NCBI GenBank assembly: GCA_003280655.1
Contig: QCEK01000001.1
Span: 190,388 to 254,387, forward strand
Source of the DNA: Prochlorococcus sp. AG-355-O17
GTDB taxonomy: Bacteria > Cyanobacteriota > Cyanobacteriia > PCC-6307 > Cyanobiaceae
Length of the DNA stretch: 64,000 nucleotides
Direction of reading: 5' to 3'
The notes under the pieces: model-generated
The model's input: only the letters and a program-made list of their open reading frames with translations
Databases searched by the model: none
What the model was told of the DNA's origin: nothing
Made by a program: the position numbers and the translations under genes
Part shown: positions 9,066-18,435 of the stretch, piece after piece
Layout: the number at the start of each line of letters is the position of its first letter
Position numbering within the stretch: the stretch's first letter is position 1

Positions 9066-10685
9066 ATGAATTTTAATTTGAAGTTCGAAAAATTAAATAA
9101 AAAAAATTACCAAAGAAAGCACTATGGAAAAATATTAACTGTAAGATTGCCATGTAATCCAATATTTCCAATAGGACCTATTTATTTAGCAGACCATATT
9201 CATAAATGTTTTCCAGGTTTAGAGCAGCAATTCATTGATCTAGCAATAATTCCATCTGATAAAGTTTCCAAATATTTAGCTAGAAAGATTGATCAATTTA
9301 GACCACATCTAATCATTTTTTCATGGAGAGATATACAAATTTATGCACCTGTTGATGGTAGAAGTGGAAATCCCCTACAAAACTCTTTTGAAGTTTTCTA
9401 CTCAAAAAATATCCTTAAAAAAATTAGAGGTTCCTGGGGAGGATTAAAATTAATTGCATCTCATTATGGAGAAATATATAGAAATACCTCTTTAGTTAAG
9501 ATGGGACTAAAAAGAGCACAAAAATACAATAAAAATATAAAAGTAATTTTAGGAGGTGGGGCTGTTAGTGTCTTCTATGAACAATTGGGAAATTTACTCC
9601 CAAAAGGAACTGTTATTTCAGTTGGAGAGGGAGAAAATCTCATAGAAAAAATCATTAGAGGAGATTCAATAGAAGAAGAAAGATGTTATGTTGCTGGCAA
9701 AAAACCTCGCAACAAATTAATACATGAACAACCTTCAGGCACTTTAAAAACTGCCTGCAACTATAAATATATTAAATCAATATGGCCTGAATTCGATTGG
9801 TATATAGAAGGTGGCGATTATTACGTAGGTGTGCAAACAAAAAGAGGTTGTCCTCATAATTGTTGTTTCTGTGTTTACACAGTTGTGGAGGGGAAGAAGG
9901 TTCGCGTTAATCCTGTTAAGGAAGTAATCAAAGAAATGAAGCAATTATATGATCTTGGAGTAAGGGGATTTTGGTTTACAGATGCACAGTTTATTCCAGC
10001 CAAAAAACATATTGAAGATGCAAAAACACTATTGCAAGCAATTAAGGACCAAGGCTGGGGAGATATTAATTGGGCTGCATACATCAGAGCAGATAATATT
10101 GATGCTGAGCTGGCTCAGCTTATGGTTGATACAGGTATGAGCTATTTTGAAATAGGTATCACCTCAGGATCTCAAGAACTTGTTAGAAAAATGAGATTAG
10201 CTTATGACCTTGAAACTGTATTAAATAATTGCAGAATGCTAGTCAAATCAGGTTTCAAGAATCATGTTTCAGTCAATTATTCATTTAATGTTTTTGATGA
10301 AACACCCAGCACCATAAGACAAACAATTGCTTACCATAGAGAATTAGAAAATATTTTTGGTAAAGGCTTAGTTGATCCAGCTATATTCTTTATAGGTTTA
10401 CAACCCCACACTCTTCTTGAGAAGTACGCTTTGGAACATAAAATTTTGAAGCCAAACTATAATCCAATGAGCATGATGCCCTGGACAGCGAGAAAACTTC
10501 TCTGGAATCCAGGGTCACTTGGGAAAAAACTTGGTCAGGTTTGCCTAGAAGCTTTTGATAATCCAGAAGACGAATTTGGCAAAACAGTTATGGATATTCT
10601 TGAAAGAGAATATGGAAAGTCTTCCTTAAAAGAATCCCTAAAAGTCCGTCCTTTATCAGAAAGGAAATTAGCTCACTCTAAATAA
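9066..10685 (+). CDS. B12-binding-type radical SAM protein of unknown substrate
   Basis: This 539-residue protein carries the radical SAM cluster motif CxxxCxxC with Cys at 262, 266 and 269 (GCPHNCCFC). The preceding 200 residues (LPCNPIFPIGPIYLADHI ... IKVILGGGAVS) look like the flavodoxin-like cobalamin-binding fold often fused to this superfamily, though the DxHxxG histidine motif is not evident. A GITSGSQ-like segment follows in the TIM barrel, near residue 363, and the C-terminal about 120 residues are a family-specific extension. It is widespread in cyanobacteria as far as I recall, with no assigned reaction that I can name. It has its own 106-base upstream gap and is convergent with clpS (15 bases). 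Confidence 0.8.
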   Translation: MNFNLKFEKLNKKNYQRKHYGKILTVRLPCNPIFPIGPIYLADHIHKCFPGLEQQFIDLAIIPSDKVSKYLARKIDQFRPHLIIFSWRDIQIYAPVDGRSGNPLQNSFEVFYSKNILKKIRGSWGGLKLIASHYGEIYRNTSLVKMGLKRAQKYNKNIKVILGGGAVSVFYEQLGNLLPKGTVISVGEGENLIEKIIRGDSIEEERCYVAGKKPRNKLIHEQPSGTLKTACNYKYIKSIWPEFDWYIEGGDYYVGVQTKRGCPHNCCFCVYTVVEGKKVRVNPVKEVIKEMKQLYDLGVRGFWFTDAQFIPAKKHIEDAKTLLQAIKDQGWGDINWAAYIRADNIDAELAQLMVDTGMSYFEIGITSGSQELVRKMRLAYDLETVLNNCRMLVKSGFKNHVSVNYSFNVFDETPSTIRQTIAYHRELENIFGKGLVDPAIFFIGLQPHTLLEKYALEHKILKPNYNPMSMMPWTARKLLWNPGSLGKKLGQVCLEAFDNPEDEFGKTVMDILEREYGKSSLKESLKVRPLSERKLAHSK

Positions 10686-10700
10686 TAAATTCAGCCTTTA

Positions 10701-11018
10701 TTAATCCTCTTTCTCAATTGAACTAGAAATTCCTTTAGATTTTAATGATTCTGAGTAAAATTCTGCTGGCTCTAAATCACAAACAATTACTAAACCCACG
10801 CCTGTATTGTGTGCTTCAAGCATTATTGAAATAGCATCTTGTTCACTTAATTGCGGAACAACTTCTCGCAGTGAAATAGTGACATACTCCATAGAATTAA
10901 CAGGGTCATTATGAAGTAAAACCTTATATTTTGGAGATTTATGTTTTAATTCAGCAGTTTTCTTTTCAATCACTGCTGAATTATTATTTGCACTTTGTTC
11001 TAATTTTATAGATAGCAT
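10701..11018 (-). CDS. clpS: ATP-dependent Clp protease adaptor ClpS
   Basis: ClpS delivers N-degron substrates to ClpAP/ClpC in the cytoplasm. The 105-residue protein has a flexible N-terminal extension (1 to about 30) and the core KYKVLLHNDPVNSMEYV. In that core N-D and the following M line the N-end residue pocket. The core is followed by an ALxxH-like IMLEAHNTG segment that contacts the Clp N-domain. It lies downstream of dapL on the same strand, with a 32-base gap. Confidence 0.93.
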   Translation of the reverse strand: MLSIKLEQSANNNSAVIEKKTAELKHKSPKYKVLLHNDPVNSMEYVTISLREVVPQLSEQDAISIMLEAHNTGVGLVIVCDLEPAEFYSESLKSKGISSSIEKED

Positions 11019-11050
11019 TAAATTTATTAGAGTTTAAATTGTACTGATAA

Positions 11051-12277
11051 TTATATATTAATTATTCTTTCCATTGCATCAAGGACGTTTGATCGTGAGT
11101 TAAATGCTGACAAGCGAAAATAACCCTCTCCTGCCAATCCAAATCCGCTCCCAGGTGTTCCCACTACACTAACTTTTTGGAGAAGGAAATCAAAAAAGTC
11201 CCAAGATGTCATTTGATCTGGAACTTTAATCCAGATATAAGGAGCGTTGTCCCCACCATAAACTTTATATCCTGAATTCTGAAGTTTATTTTTCATGATT
11301 TTTGCATTTTCCATATAAAAATCAATTAAACCTCTCACCTGTTTCTTACCTTCAGGAGAATAAACAGCCTCTGCACCTTTCTGAACTACATAACTTACTC
11401 CATTGAACTTTGTAGATTGTCGCCTATTCCAAAGAGGCCATAACTCTATTTCCTGATTTGTTGAGCTCAAACCTGTGAGATTTTTAGGTATTACTGTAAA
11501 AGCACATCTAACTCCAGTGAATCCTGCATTCTTTGAAAAAGATCTAAATTCAATAGCACAATCCTTTGCTCCCTCAATCTCATATATTGAATGTGGGATA
11601 TCATTATCTTGAATAAATGCTTCATAAGCTGCATCAAAAAGTATTAGGGATTTGTTTTGAAGAGCATAGTCCACCCACTTTTTCAATTCAGCTTTATGAA
11701 TAGTTGCTCCAGTCGGATTATTAGGAAAACAAAGATATAAAATATCAACTTTTTTTTCAGGCAGTTCTGGCAGAAAGTTATTGGCCTCATTTATGGCAAG
11801 ATAAGTCAATCCTTTATAAGTACCATTTTCAAGAGAATCACCAGTTCTGCCTGTCATAACGTTACTATCTACATAAACTGGGTAAACAGGATCTGTTACA
11901 GCAATTGAATTATCTTTGCCAAGAATATCTAAAATATTGCTGCTATCGCATTTAGAACCATCAGAAACAAAGATTTCTTCAGGTGTAATTTGGCAGCCTC
12001 TCGAAATAAAATCATGCTCAGATATTTTTTCTCTAAGCCAAGAATAACCTTGTTCCGGTCCATAACCTCTAAAACTATCTCTTGTTCCCATTTCATTTAA
12101 AGCATTACCCATAGCCTCTATACATGCTCTAGGTAATGGTTCTGTAACATCTCCAATGCCAAGCTTAATAATTTCAGCACTCTTATTAGATTGAGAATAT
12201 ATTTTTACCCTTTTAGCAATTTCAGGGAATAAATAGCCTGCTTTGAGCTTTAAATAATTTTCGTTTACTTGAACCAC
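11051..12277 (-). CDS. dapL: LL-diaminopimelate aminotransferase
   Basis: DapL converts tetrahydrodipicolinate plus glutamate directly to LL-diaminopimelate, the plant/cyanobacterial shortcut to lysine and peptidoglycan precursors. The 408-residue fold type I PLP enzyme shows [13 protein letters not shown] near the N-terminus, the FPNNPTGA substrate-binding loop (184-191), DAAYEAF (215-221) and the PLP-binding lysine K249 in [12 protein letters not shown]. Length and motifs match the cyanobacterial DapL group rather than generic aspartate aminotransferases. Confidence 0.93.
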   Translation of the reverse strand: MVQVNENYLKLKAGYLFPEIAKRVKIYSQSNKSAEIIKLGIGDVTEPLPRACIEAMGNALNEMGTRDSFRGYGPEQGYSWLREKISEHDFISRGCQITPEEIFVSDGSKCDSSNILDILGKDNSIAVTDPVYPVYVDSNVMTGRTGDSLENGTYKGLTYLAINEANNFLPELPEKKVDILYLCFPNNPTGATIHKAELKKWVDYALQNKSLILFDAAYEAFIQDNDIPHSIYEIEGAKDCAIEFRSFSKNAGFTGVRCAFTVIPKNLTGLSSTNQEIELWPLWNRRQSTKFNGVSYVVQKGAEAVYSPEGKKQVRGLIDFYMENAKIMKNKLQNSGYKVYGGDNAPYIWIKVPDQMTSWDFFDFLLQKVSVVGTPGSGFGLAGEGYFRLSAFNSRSNVLDAMERIINI

Positions 12278-12573
12278 TTTAGATAAAAAATTTCACCAAT
12301 CTTAGAATAATGTATCAACGTGCTTTAGTGGTGGTTAGATGTTAATATTATTTTAGTTATGATTAATTTCAGATATGGTCATAGCTATGAATTCAATTTC
12401 AATTAATTTGAAAATCGTTTAAAGTTTTATAAATAGTAGAATTCAATCACTATTAACTTTATTAATTTTAAAAAGTAAAAAATAAAAGCTACAAAAACCT
12501 TCTTTATTAAAAGATAGAACTAAGTCTTTAATTTAGATGATTTTCAAAATCCAAATCATTCAGAATCAAATAT
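12278..12573. promoter_or_regulatory. 296-base divergent region between dapL and rne
   Basis: No ORF longer than about 15 codons is visible here. It must hold the dapL promoter (minus) and the rne promoter and leader (plus). A perfect 12-base palindrome, TCATAGCTATGA, lies at 12379-12390. The 150 bases before rne are extremely A/T-rich with many U and A runs. That suits the single-strand sites RNase E prefers for cutting its own message, and long rne leaders with autoregulation are well known in bacteria. I could not place a confident -10. Confidence 0.45.
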
Positions 12574-14391
12574 ATGTCTCAGCAAATTATCATCGCTGAG
12601 CAGGCTCGAATAGCAGCACTACTCACAGATGATCGAGTTGATGAATTAATCGTCGCACAAGGTCAATATCAAATTGGCGATATTTTTTTAGGAACAGTTG
12701 AAAATGTTCTTCCAGGTATTGATGCCGCTTTCATAAATATTGGAGAAAGTGAGAAAAATGGATTCATCCATGTTTCAGATTTAGGTCCACTAAGACTCAA
12801 AAAAGGGGCTTTTGGAATAACTGAATTACTAGAACCAAAACAAAAAGTTCTAGTACAGGTAATTAAGGAACCCACAGGATCTAAAGGGCCCAGACTAACA
12901 GGAAGTATTTCTATCCCCGGAAAATATTTGATATTACAGCCATATGGCCAAGGAGTAAATATTTCAAGAAAAATAAATACAGAAACAGAACGAAGCCGTT
13001 TGAAAGCTCTTGGGGTTTTAATAAAACCACCCAGCACAGGCTTGTTATTTAGAACAGAGGCTGAAAAAATAAAAGAAGAACTTCTAATTGAAGATTTAGA
13101 ACAATTAATTCAACAATGGGAAAATGTACTAAAAGTTTCTGAAGCTTCTAATCCTCCAAATTTGATAAAAAGAGATGATAATTTCTCACTTAAGATTTTA
13201 AGAGATCATATTAAAGAATCAACTAAAAGCATAATTATTGATAGTAAATTTTCAGTTGCGAGGGCAAAAGATTTTTTAATAAATTATGAATCTGATATAG
13301 ATATTGAATTTCACGATAACAGTTTAAAACAACATATTTTCGAGAAGTATGAAATAAAGAAAACAATTCAAAAAGCTCTCCAGCCGAGAGTAGATCTTCC
13401 ATCGGGAGGTTATATCATTATCGAACCGACTGAAGCTTTAACAGTAATCGATGTAAACTCTGGATCATTTACAAGATCAGCAAATTCAAGACAAACCGTT
13501 TTGTGGACAAATTGCGAAGCAGCAGTTGAAATTTCAAGGCAAATGAAATTAAGAAATATTGGTGGAGTTCTAGTAATAGATTTTATCGATATGGAATCTA
13601 GAAGAGATCAATTTCAGTTACTTGAGCATTTTGCCTCAGCAATAAAAGATGATTCTGCTAGGCCTCAAATAGCTCAGCTTACTGAATTAGGCTTAGTAGA
13701 GTTAACTAGAAAAAGACAAGGTCAAAATATATATGAATTATTCGGTAAAAAATGTTCTACATGCGATGGTACTGGACATTTAGAAAATATATTAAATCAA
13801 GAAATTTCTGGATCAAAAATTAACAATGTTGAAAATAAATCTAATCAACCTAACAATCTAAAATCTTTAGATACAGATACTTATCAATCAACTGATGAGC
13901 AGGAAAAAATAATTGACAAGGAATTAATTATCTCCAAAGAACTAGGTAAGGAGAATCTATCCAATAAAAAAGAAAAAGATAATGATAATTTGAACCAATC
14001 AAATTCAAAAGAAAAAAACGTAATAACAGTTGATCTTACAAATGAAGAAAAAATTGTTTTCAGTCAGTTAGGTATTAATCCACTTATAAAGTTAGGTAAA
14101 GAATATCTCACCAGCAATAATTTTGTGCGTTTAAAAGAAAGTAATAAAGAAACCGAAAAACCCTTAGGTAATAAAAAAACAAAAGCAAAACAAATTAAAA
14201 AAATTTCAAAATCCGGAGAAGAAAAGATTCAAGTTAAAATTGAAGCAAATGAAAATTCTAAAGATAAATCAACAAATAAAATTAATGAAAATAATGAAGT
14301 TGTATTTACAGATAAAAAGGATGAAATTGAACTTACAGATGAGTTAAACAATGCGAGAAAAAAAAGAAGAAGATCTTCAGCAAGCATTTAA
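12574..14391 (+). CDS. rne: Ribonuclease E/G (cyanobacterial type)
   Basis: This endonuclease starts mRNA decay and processes rRNA. The 605-residue protein has an S1 domain (about 30-120), an RNase H-like/5'-sensor region, and a DNase I-like catalytic core. The catalytic pair is D293 (VIDVNSG) and D336 (VIDFIDM), with the same 43-residue spacing as E. coli D303/D346. A Zn-link CSTC lies near 394. The tail (about 405-590) is low-complexity and charged. The end [10 protein letters not shown] matches the short Arg-rich C-terminal motif that in cyanobacteria recruits polynucleotide phosphorylase. The last 41 bases overlap rnhB in another frame. Confidence 0.96.
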   Translation: MSQQIIIAEQARIAALLTDDRVDELIVAQGQYQIGDIFLGTVENVLPGIDAAFINIGESEKNGFIHVSDLGPLRLKKGAFGITELLEPKQKVLVQVIKEPTGSKGPRLTGSISIPGKYLILQPYGQGVNISRKINTETERSRLKALGVLIKPPSTGLLFRTEAEKIKEELLIEDLEQLIQQWENVLKVSEASNPPNLIKRDDNFSLKILRDHIKESTKSIIIDSKFSVARAKDFLINYESDIDIEFHDNSLKQHIFEKYEIKKTIQKALQPRVDLPSGGYIIIEPTEALTVIDVNSGSFTRSANSRQTVLWTNCEAAVEISRQMKLRNIGGVLVIDFIDMESRRDQFQLLEHFASAIKDDSARPQIAQLTELGLVELTRKRQGQNIYELFGKKCSTCDGTGHLENILNQEISGSKINNVENKSNQPNNLKSLDTDTYQSTDEQEKIIDKELIISKELGKENLSNKKEKDNDNLNQSNSKEKNVITVDLTNEEKIVFSQLGINPLIKLGKEYLTSNNFVRLKESNKETEKPLGNKKTKAKQIKKISKSGEEKIQVKIEANENSKDKSTNKINENNEVVFTDKKDEIELTDELNNARKKRRRSSASI

Positions 14392-14968
14392 TAAAATATA
14401 CGAAGTTGGAATAGATGAAGTTGGAAGAGGGTCAATTTTTGGTCCAATTTTTTCAGCAGTTGTAGTACTAACTGAAAAAAATAATTTGATCTTAAAACAA
14501 TTTGGAGTAACAGATAGTAAAAAACTTTCTCCCAAAAAAAGAAAATTACTTTTACCAAAGATTTTATTACTCTGTTCAGATTATGGAATTGGGCAATCTT
14601 CGGCTAGAGAGATAGATGAGTTAGGTATCAGAGTTGCGACAGAACTTTCAATGATAAGAGCTTTAAAAAAATTAAAAGAGAAGCCATCTAAATTAATGAT
14701 TGATGGCCCTTTATCATTAAGGCCATGGAATGGAATTCAGAAAAACGTAATATCGGGAGACTCAAAGTTTATCTCGATAGCTTCAGCAAGCATAGTTGCC
14801 AAAGTTTATCGCGACAATTTAATGGAGAGGTTAGAAAAAAAATACTCAGGATACTTGATATTTAAAAATAAAGGTTATGGAACAAGAGAGCATCTTTCAT
14901 TAATCAAAAAAAATGGAATAACTAAACTTCACAGGAAAAGTTTTTTAAAAAAATCAAATCTTATTTAA
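14351..14968 (+). CDS. rnhB: Ribonuclease HII
   Basis: RNase HII removes ribonucleotides from DNA and RNA primers. The 205-residue protein has the signature GIDEVGRG with catalytic D22 and E23, then [15 protein letters not shown] (third acidic residue) and [10 protein letters not shown]. The ATG at 14351 lies inside rne and is the only sensible start, because no other start codon precedes the conserved core. The 3' end overlaps the convergent DUF1997 gene by 15 bases. Confidence 0.95.
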   Translation: MREKKEEDLQQAFNKIYEVGIDEVGRGSIFGPIFSAVVVLTEKNNLILKQFGVTDSKKLSPKKRKLLLPKILLLCSDYGIGQSSAREIDELGIRVATELSMIRALKKLKEKPSKLMIDGPLSLRPWNGIQKNVISGDSKFISIASASIVAKVYRDNLMERLEKKYSGYLIFKNKGYGTREHLSLIKKNGITKLHRKSFLKKSNLI

Positions 14969-15472
14969 TTCACACCAATCTAAAAAATCTTTTACGAGTT
15001 GCTGCTGAACCCTTGTCTTTATACCCAACAGAATTCCATTTAATACTGAATGACCAGTGGATTCCAAAATTTTCTTTGGTACCAGCTTCAGTAGAGGAGG
15101 TTGGCTTACAGATACTCCAAGTAAAGCCTCACCCTCTAAACCAATATCAGTTGCTTCCAAATTCGCTTTCAAAATAAGATTAAAATCATCTATGATACCA
15201 AGACCATCCAACTTACTATCAAGGGCACTCATTTTTAAAATTCCATCTTTATTTTCTACCGCAATTGAGACAACAGGGTTAATATCTAATTGAAAAACTT
15301 TAAAACTTGTTACTGTATACTTATATCTACCTAACCCTTCTGGTTCCAATTTTTTGGAGTCAAGCATTGCTCCAACAACTCTTTCTTCTTCCAAAAGATA
15401 TTTAGAAAGATATTCTTTATTACGTGTTACAGAAAGCTTTAGTTTCTGTTTAGCATCAAAAGATAATAGCAT
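14954..15472 (-). CDS. DUF1997 family protein
   Basis: This 172-residue soluble protein is typical in length of DUF1997, a family found in cyanobacteria and plastids. It is mostly alternating hydrophobic/polar beta strands ([25 protein letters not shown]) with a C-terminal helix. No catalytic motif is apparent and no function is established. The remote similarity to SRPBCC-type lipid-binding folds often suggested for such proteins is inference only. It is divergent from pheA (49 bases) and overlaps rnhB tail to tail. Confidence 0.75.
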   Translation of the reverse strand: MLLSFDAKQKLKLSVTRNKEYLSKYLLEEERVVGAMLDSKKLEPEGLGRYKYTVTSFKVFQLDINPVVSIAVENKDGILKMSALDSKLDGLGIIDDFNLILKANLEATDIGLEGEALLGVSVSQPPLLKLVPKKILESTGHSVLNGILLGIKTRVQQQLVKDFLDWCELNKI

Positions 15473-15521
15473 TTCCTATATTCCTCCAATGCTTATTTGA
15501 TCTCTTTTTTTAAAATTAATC

Positions 15522-16367
15522 ATGCGCAAACAAGTTGCATATTTAGGTCCTAAAGGAACATACGCAGAAAGAGCAGCTCATATATTATCAAAGCTTGCCA
15601 ATTTTCAGACACCTATATTTGTACCATGTAATGGGCTTCATTCGGTCATTAAATCAATAGCGTACAACAATTGTGATGCTGCAGTAGTCCCTATAGAAAA
15701 TTCCGTAGAAGGGGGAGTTACTGCCACCCTGGATGCCCTTTGGAAATTTCCTGAAATTTTTATAAATAGAGCAATTGTTTTACCTATAAAACATGCATTA
15801 ATTAGTGATGGAGAACTTTCAAATATTTCAGAAGTATTATCTCATCCTCAAGCTTTAGCTCAATGTTCAGAATGGTTATCTAAGAATCTTCCAAATGCAA
15901 TTCCTCTCCCAACAAATTCAACATCAGAAGCTGTCAATATGGTTAAGGGAAGTAAATTCAGAGCTGCTATCGGTTCAAAATCATTAATTCAAATCGAAGG
16001 ACTTAAAGAATTAGCCTTTCCTATTAATGATGTTCCAGGTAATTGCACTAGATTTGTCTTATTGAGCAAGGAATTAAATTCAAATTTAGCTAATATTGCC
16101 AGTTTTGCTTTTTCATTAATTTCAAATAAACCTGGTGCTTTGCTTCAGGCAATAAATAATATTGCAGATTTTGGGTTTAATATGAGTAAAATTGAATCTA
16201 GACCTTCAAAAAGAGAATTAGGCGAATATATAATTTATATTGATTTAGAAATAAATAATCAAAATAATATTCAAAATTTTATTGAATTGAAGAATAAGTT
16301 AAAGCCACTTTGCAATAATTTTGTAGATTTTGGAAATTATTTTTCTGAAAATTTTGAACTACATTAA
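15522..16367 (+). CDS. pheA: Prephenate dehydratase
   Basis: It converts prephenate to phenylpyruvate in phenylalanine synthesis. The 281-residue monofunctional enzyme starts YLGPKGTYAERAA, has the VVPIENSVEGGV loop and the catalytic TRF triad in NCTRFVLLS. An ACT regulatory domain follows (about 195-270, NKPGALLQAINNIADFGFNM...ESRP), where ESRP is the phenylalanine-binding motif, so feedback inhibition is expected. No chorismate mutase domain is present. Its stop is one base from the convergent methyltransferase stop. Confidence 0.95.
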   Translation: MRKQVAYLGPKGTYAERAAHILSKLANFQTPIFVPCNGLHSVIKSIAYNNCDAAVVPIENSVEGGVTATLDALWKFPEIFINRAIVLPIKHALISDGELSNISEVLSHPQALAQCSEWLSKNLPNAIPLPTNSTSEAVNMVKGSKFRAAIGSKSLIQIEGLKELAFPINDVPGNCTRFVLLSKELNSNLANIASFAFSLISNKPGALLQAINNIADFGFNMSKIESRPSKRELGEYIIYIDLEINNQNNIQNFIELKNKLKPLCNNFVDFGNYFSENFELH

Positions 16368-16368
16368 T

Positions 16369-17304
16369 TTATCCTCTACATTTATAGACTCCAAATTCCA
16401 TTAAACCTTTTCTAAATGCCCAATTCATAAGGAGTATTGTTGGAATCTCTCTAATCGACTTCACGATCGCAAATGGGCCAAGTGACAAAATTGCGAAGGG
16501 TCTTCGAATACCTTCAATAATGGAGTCGTACCATGAAGGATTTGTAAAGTAATTCCAATTTTCAGAAATAACTTTTCCTGAACTATATTTGTTAGTTCTA
16601 AGAATTTTTCCAAATTCGTTAATGCTAATAAAGTTAGGATGTACCCATTGTTCAAGTAATTGTTTAAGAACTAACTTCTCAAAAAATGATGGTGGGTGTA
16701 CCTCGAGATCTCTTGAGTTCCAATCAGCCAACGCAAAAAACCCCCCAGGTCTTAAAGTTCTCAACATTTCATCCGCAAACTTATTTTTGTCATTCATATG
16801 TGCACCAGCCTCAACACTCCAAACTGCATCAAATGATCCATCTTCAAATTTCAAATCCAAAGCATCCATAACCTGGAAGTGGCAATTTAGCCCATGAGGA
16901 GTAAGTTCTCTTGCTCTTTTAACTTGAGCCGGACTAATTGTAATACCTGTAACATTAAAACCATAATATTCTGCAAGAATCCTAGAACTTCCCCCTATTC
17001 CACAACCTACATCTAGGATTCTAGATCCCTTTGGCAATTTATCTAAACCACTCCATTTGACTAGTTCGTGAACAAATTGAACTTTAGCTTTTCTAAAATC
17101 AATTTTTTTATTTCCTGAGGGATAAAAACCTAAATGAATATGTTCTCCCCACAATCTCTCTAGTAATTTATCTTGGGTCCAAGCATCATATGCGGAAGCA
17201 ACAGTGCCGGAAGAAATAAATTTTCTGGCATTAATTCTCCAAATTATAGATAGAATTAGGATGAATAAAATTAGTAAAAAAAAAGAGAATAATAATTCAA
17301 ACAT
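16369..17304 (-). CDS. SAM-dependent methyltransferase, probably MPBQ/MSBQ methyltransferase
   Basis: This 311-residue protein has an N-terminal hydrophobic anchor (about 3-24). The SAM motif I is ILDVGCGIGGSSRILA (about 95-110), and motif post-I and IV-like segments follow (DGSFDAVWSVEAGAHM; LRTLRPGGFFALADW). The GCGIGGSSR form and overall length match the tocopherol/plastoquinone methyltransferases of cyanobacteria. The N-terminal anchor favours the MPBQ/MSBQ enzyme (Synechocystis sll0418 type) over gamma-tocopherol methyltransferase. It directly abuts the LON-domain gene, so it is probably cotranscribed at the end of the str operon. Confidence 0.75.
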   Translation of the reverse strand: MFELLFSFFLLILFILILSIIWRINARKFISSGTVASAYDAWTQDKLLERLWGEHIHLGFYPSGNKKIDFRKAKVQFVHELVKWSGLDKLPKGSRILDVGCGIGGSSRILAEYYGFNVTGITISPAQVKRARELTPHGLNCHFQVMDALDLKFEDGSFDAVWSVEAGAHMNDKNKFADEMLRTLRPGGFFALADWNSRDLEVHPPSFFEKLVLKQLLEQWVHPNFISINEFGKILRTNKYSSGKVISENWNYFTNPSWYDSIIEGIRRPFAILSLGPFAIVKSIREIPTILLMNWAFRKGLMEFGVYKCRG

Positions 17305-17961
17305 TTAATTTTCTTTTATATCAGGAAAACTTTCTTTCAATGCTGTTCTTGCTGCAAGTTGTTTTCTCGTATGATCAAGCATTTCATATTCTCTTTGCAA
17401 ACGAGTAAAAGTATTTTTTTCCTCAAGAAGTTTTTGCTGTTCTTCCGCAACAGGACCGCCCAAATGAGCTCCTATCCAAAATGATAAATCCATTGGATTG
17501 TCAGGCAATTTATCAGGGAGATTTTTCTTAGTATTAGTTAATTTGCTAGTTAAATTAATAACATCACTAAGTGCTTCCTTTACTGAATCTTTTAGAGAAT
17601 CTAATTTTTGAAAGTCGTCAATATTATCATCACTAATCCAACTAACCATAGCGGAACAGAATGGCGTCGAACGAGTTATTTCTAAGACTTGAAATCTTTG
17701 TTGTCCGAGAGTAATAATATTACTTCTCCCGTCATCTGCAGTTTGATGTTTTATAATTTGTGCGCAACAACCAACGTTGGCCATACTTTTAGTAGTTGGA
17801 TTCCACTTAATAACTCCAAACATAGAATCTGTCTCAAGAACAGATTGAAGCATAATCCTGTATCTCGATTCAAAAATATGTAGAGGCAATACTTCTTGAG
17901 GAAAAAGGACTACTTCTGGCAAAGGAAATAAAGGTAATTCCCTTACTGAGAGTTCTCCCAT
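17305..17961 (-). CDS. Stand-alone LON substrate-binding-domain protein
   Basis: The 218-residue protein is essentially the N-terminal domain of Lon protease on its own. It begins with LPLFPLPEVVLFPQEVLPLHIFESRYR, the domain's hallmark strand-turn-strand, and has a helical C-terminal half (about 110-210). There is no AAA+ or protease part. Such free LON domains are common in cyanobacteria; the function is unassigned, with peptide or protein binding as the presumed role. It follows rpsJ by 55 bases and touches the methyltransferase gene with no gap. Confidence 0.88.
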   Translation of the reverse strand: MGELSVRELPLFPLPEVVLFPQEVLPLHIFESRYRIMLQSVLETDSMFGVIKWNPTTKSMANVGCCAQIIKHQTADDGRSNIITLGQQRFQVLEITRSTPFCSAMVSWISDDNIDDFQKLDSLKDSVKEALSDVINLTSKLTNTKKNLPDKLPDNPMDLSFWIGAHLGGPVAEEQQKLLEEKNTFTRLQREYEMLDHTRKQLAARTALKESFPDIKEN

Positions 17962-18016
17962 TTAGACCTCATAACGTTCCTTTATCTTAATCAATTTAGG
18001 GCGATTTCGGGATTTA

Positions 18017-18337
18017 TTAAAGTTTAACTTCTATATCTACACCACTAGGGAGATCTAGTTTCATTAAAGCATCAATAGTTTTTGCTGAAGGACTATAGAT
18101 ATCTATTATTCTTCGATGTGTTCTTGTTTCAAAATGCTCTCTAGAGTCTTTATCAACATGTGGTGATCTTAGAACACAATAAATCTTCCTTTTTGTAGGT
18201 AAAGGTATTGGACCTATTGCCGAGGCAGATGTAGTATCAGCCGTCTGAATTATTTTATCGCAAGATAAATCAAGCATTCTTCTGTCGAATGCTTTAAGTC
18301 TTATTCTTATTTTTTGTTGTGCAATTGATGCAGTCAT
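18017..18337 (-). CDS. rpsJ: 30S ribosomal protein S10 (NusE)
   Basis: S10 is part of the 30S head and, as NusE, pairs with NusB in antitermination. The 106-residue sequence has the conserved core [55 protein letters not shown] and the GVDIEVKL end. It sits after tuf, as in other cyanobacteria and plastid-related gene orders, not at the head of the S10 operon as in E. coli. Confidence 0.97.
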   Translation of the reverse strand: MTASIAQQKIRIRLKAFDRRMLDLSCDKIIQTADTTSASAIGPIPLPTKRKIYCVLRSPHVDKDSREHFETRTHRRIIDIYSPSAKTIDALMKLDLPSGVDIEVKL

Positions 18338-18360
18338 GGTTACAAATAATCTCTAGTGAA

Positions 18361-18386
18361 GGGTCATTGATTTAATGACCCTTTTT
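18361..18386. terminator. 8-bp perfect inverted repeat between tuf and rpsJ
   Basis: GGGTCATT (18361-18368) and AATGACCC (18374-18381) form a perfect stem with a 5-base loop. The T run (18382-18386) is on the plus strand, i.e. antisense to tuf and rpsJ. On the sense (minus) transcript the stem is preceded by A's and followed by CUUCACUAG, so it is not a canonical terminator for tuf. It could be a processing or partial-termination site that sets the tuf:rpsJ ratio, or it could stop antisense transcription. Confidence 0.55.
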
Positions 18387-18435
18387 CATATACCTATATT
18401 AGATGATTGAGGTTTAATTTTTAAATTCAAATATA

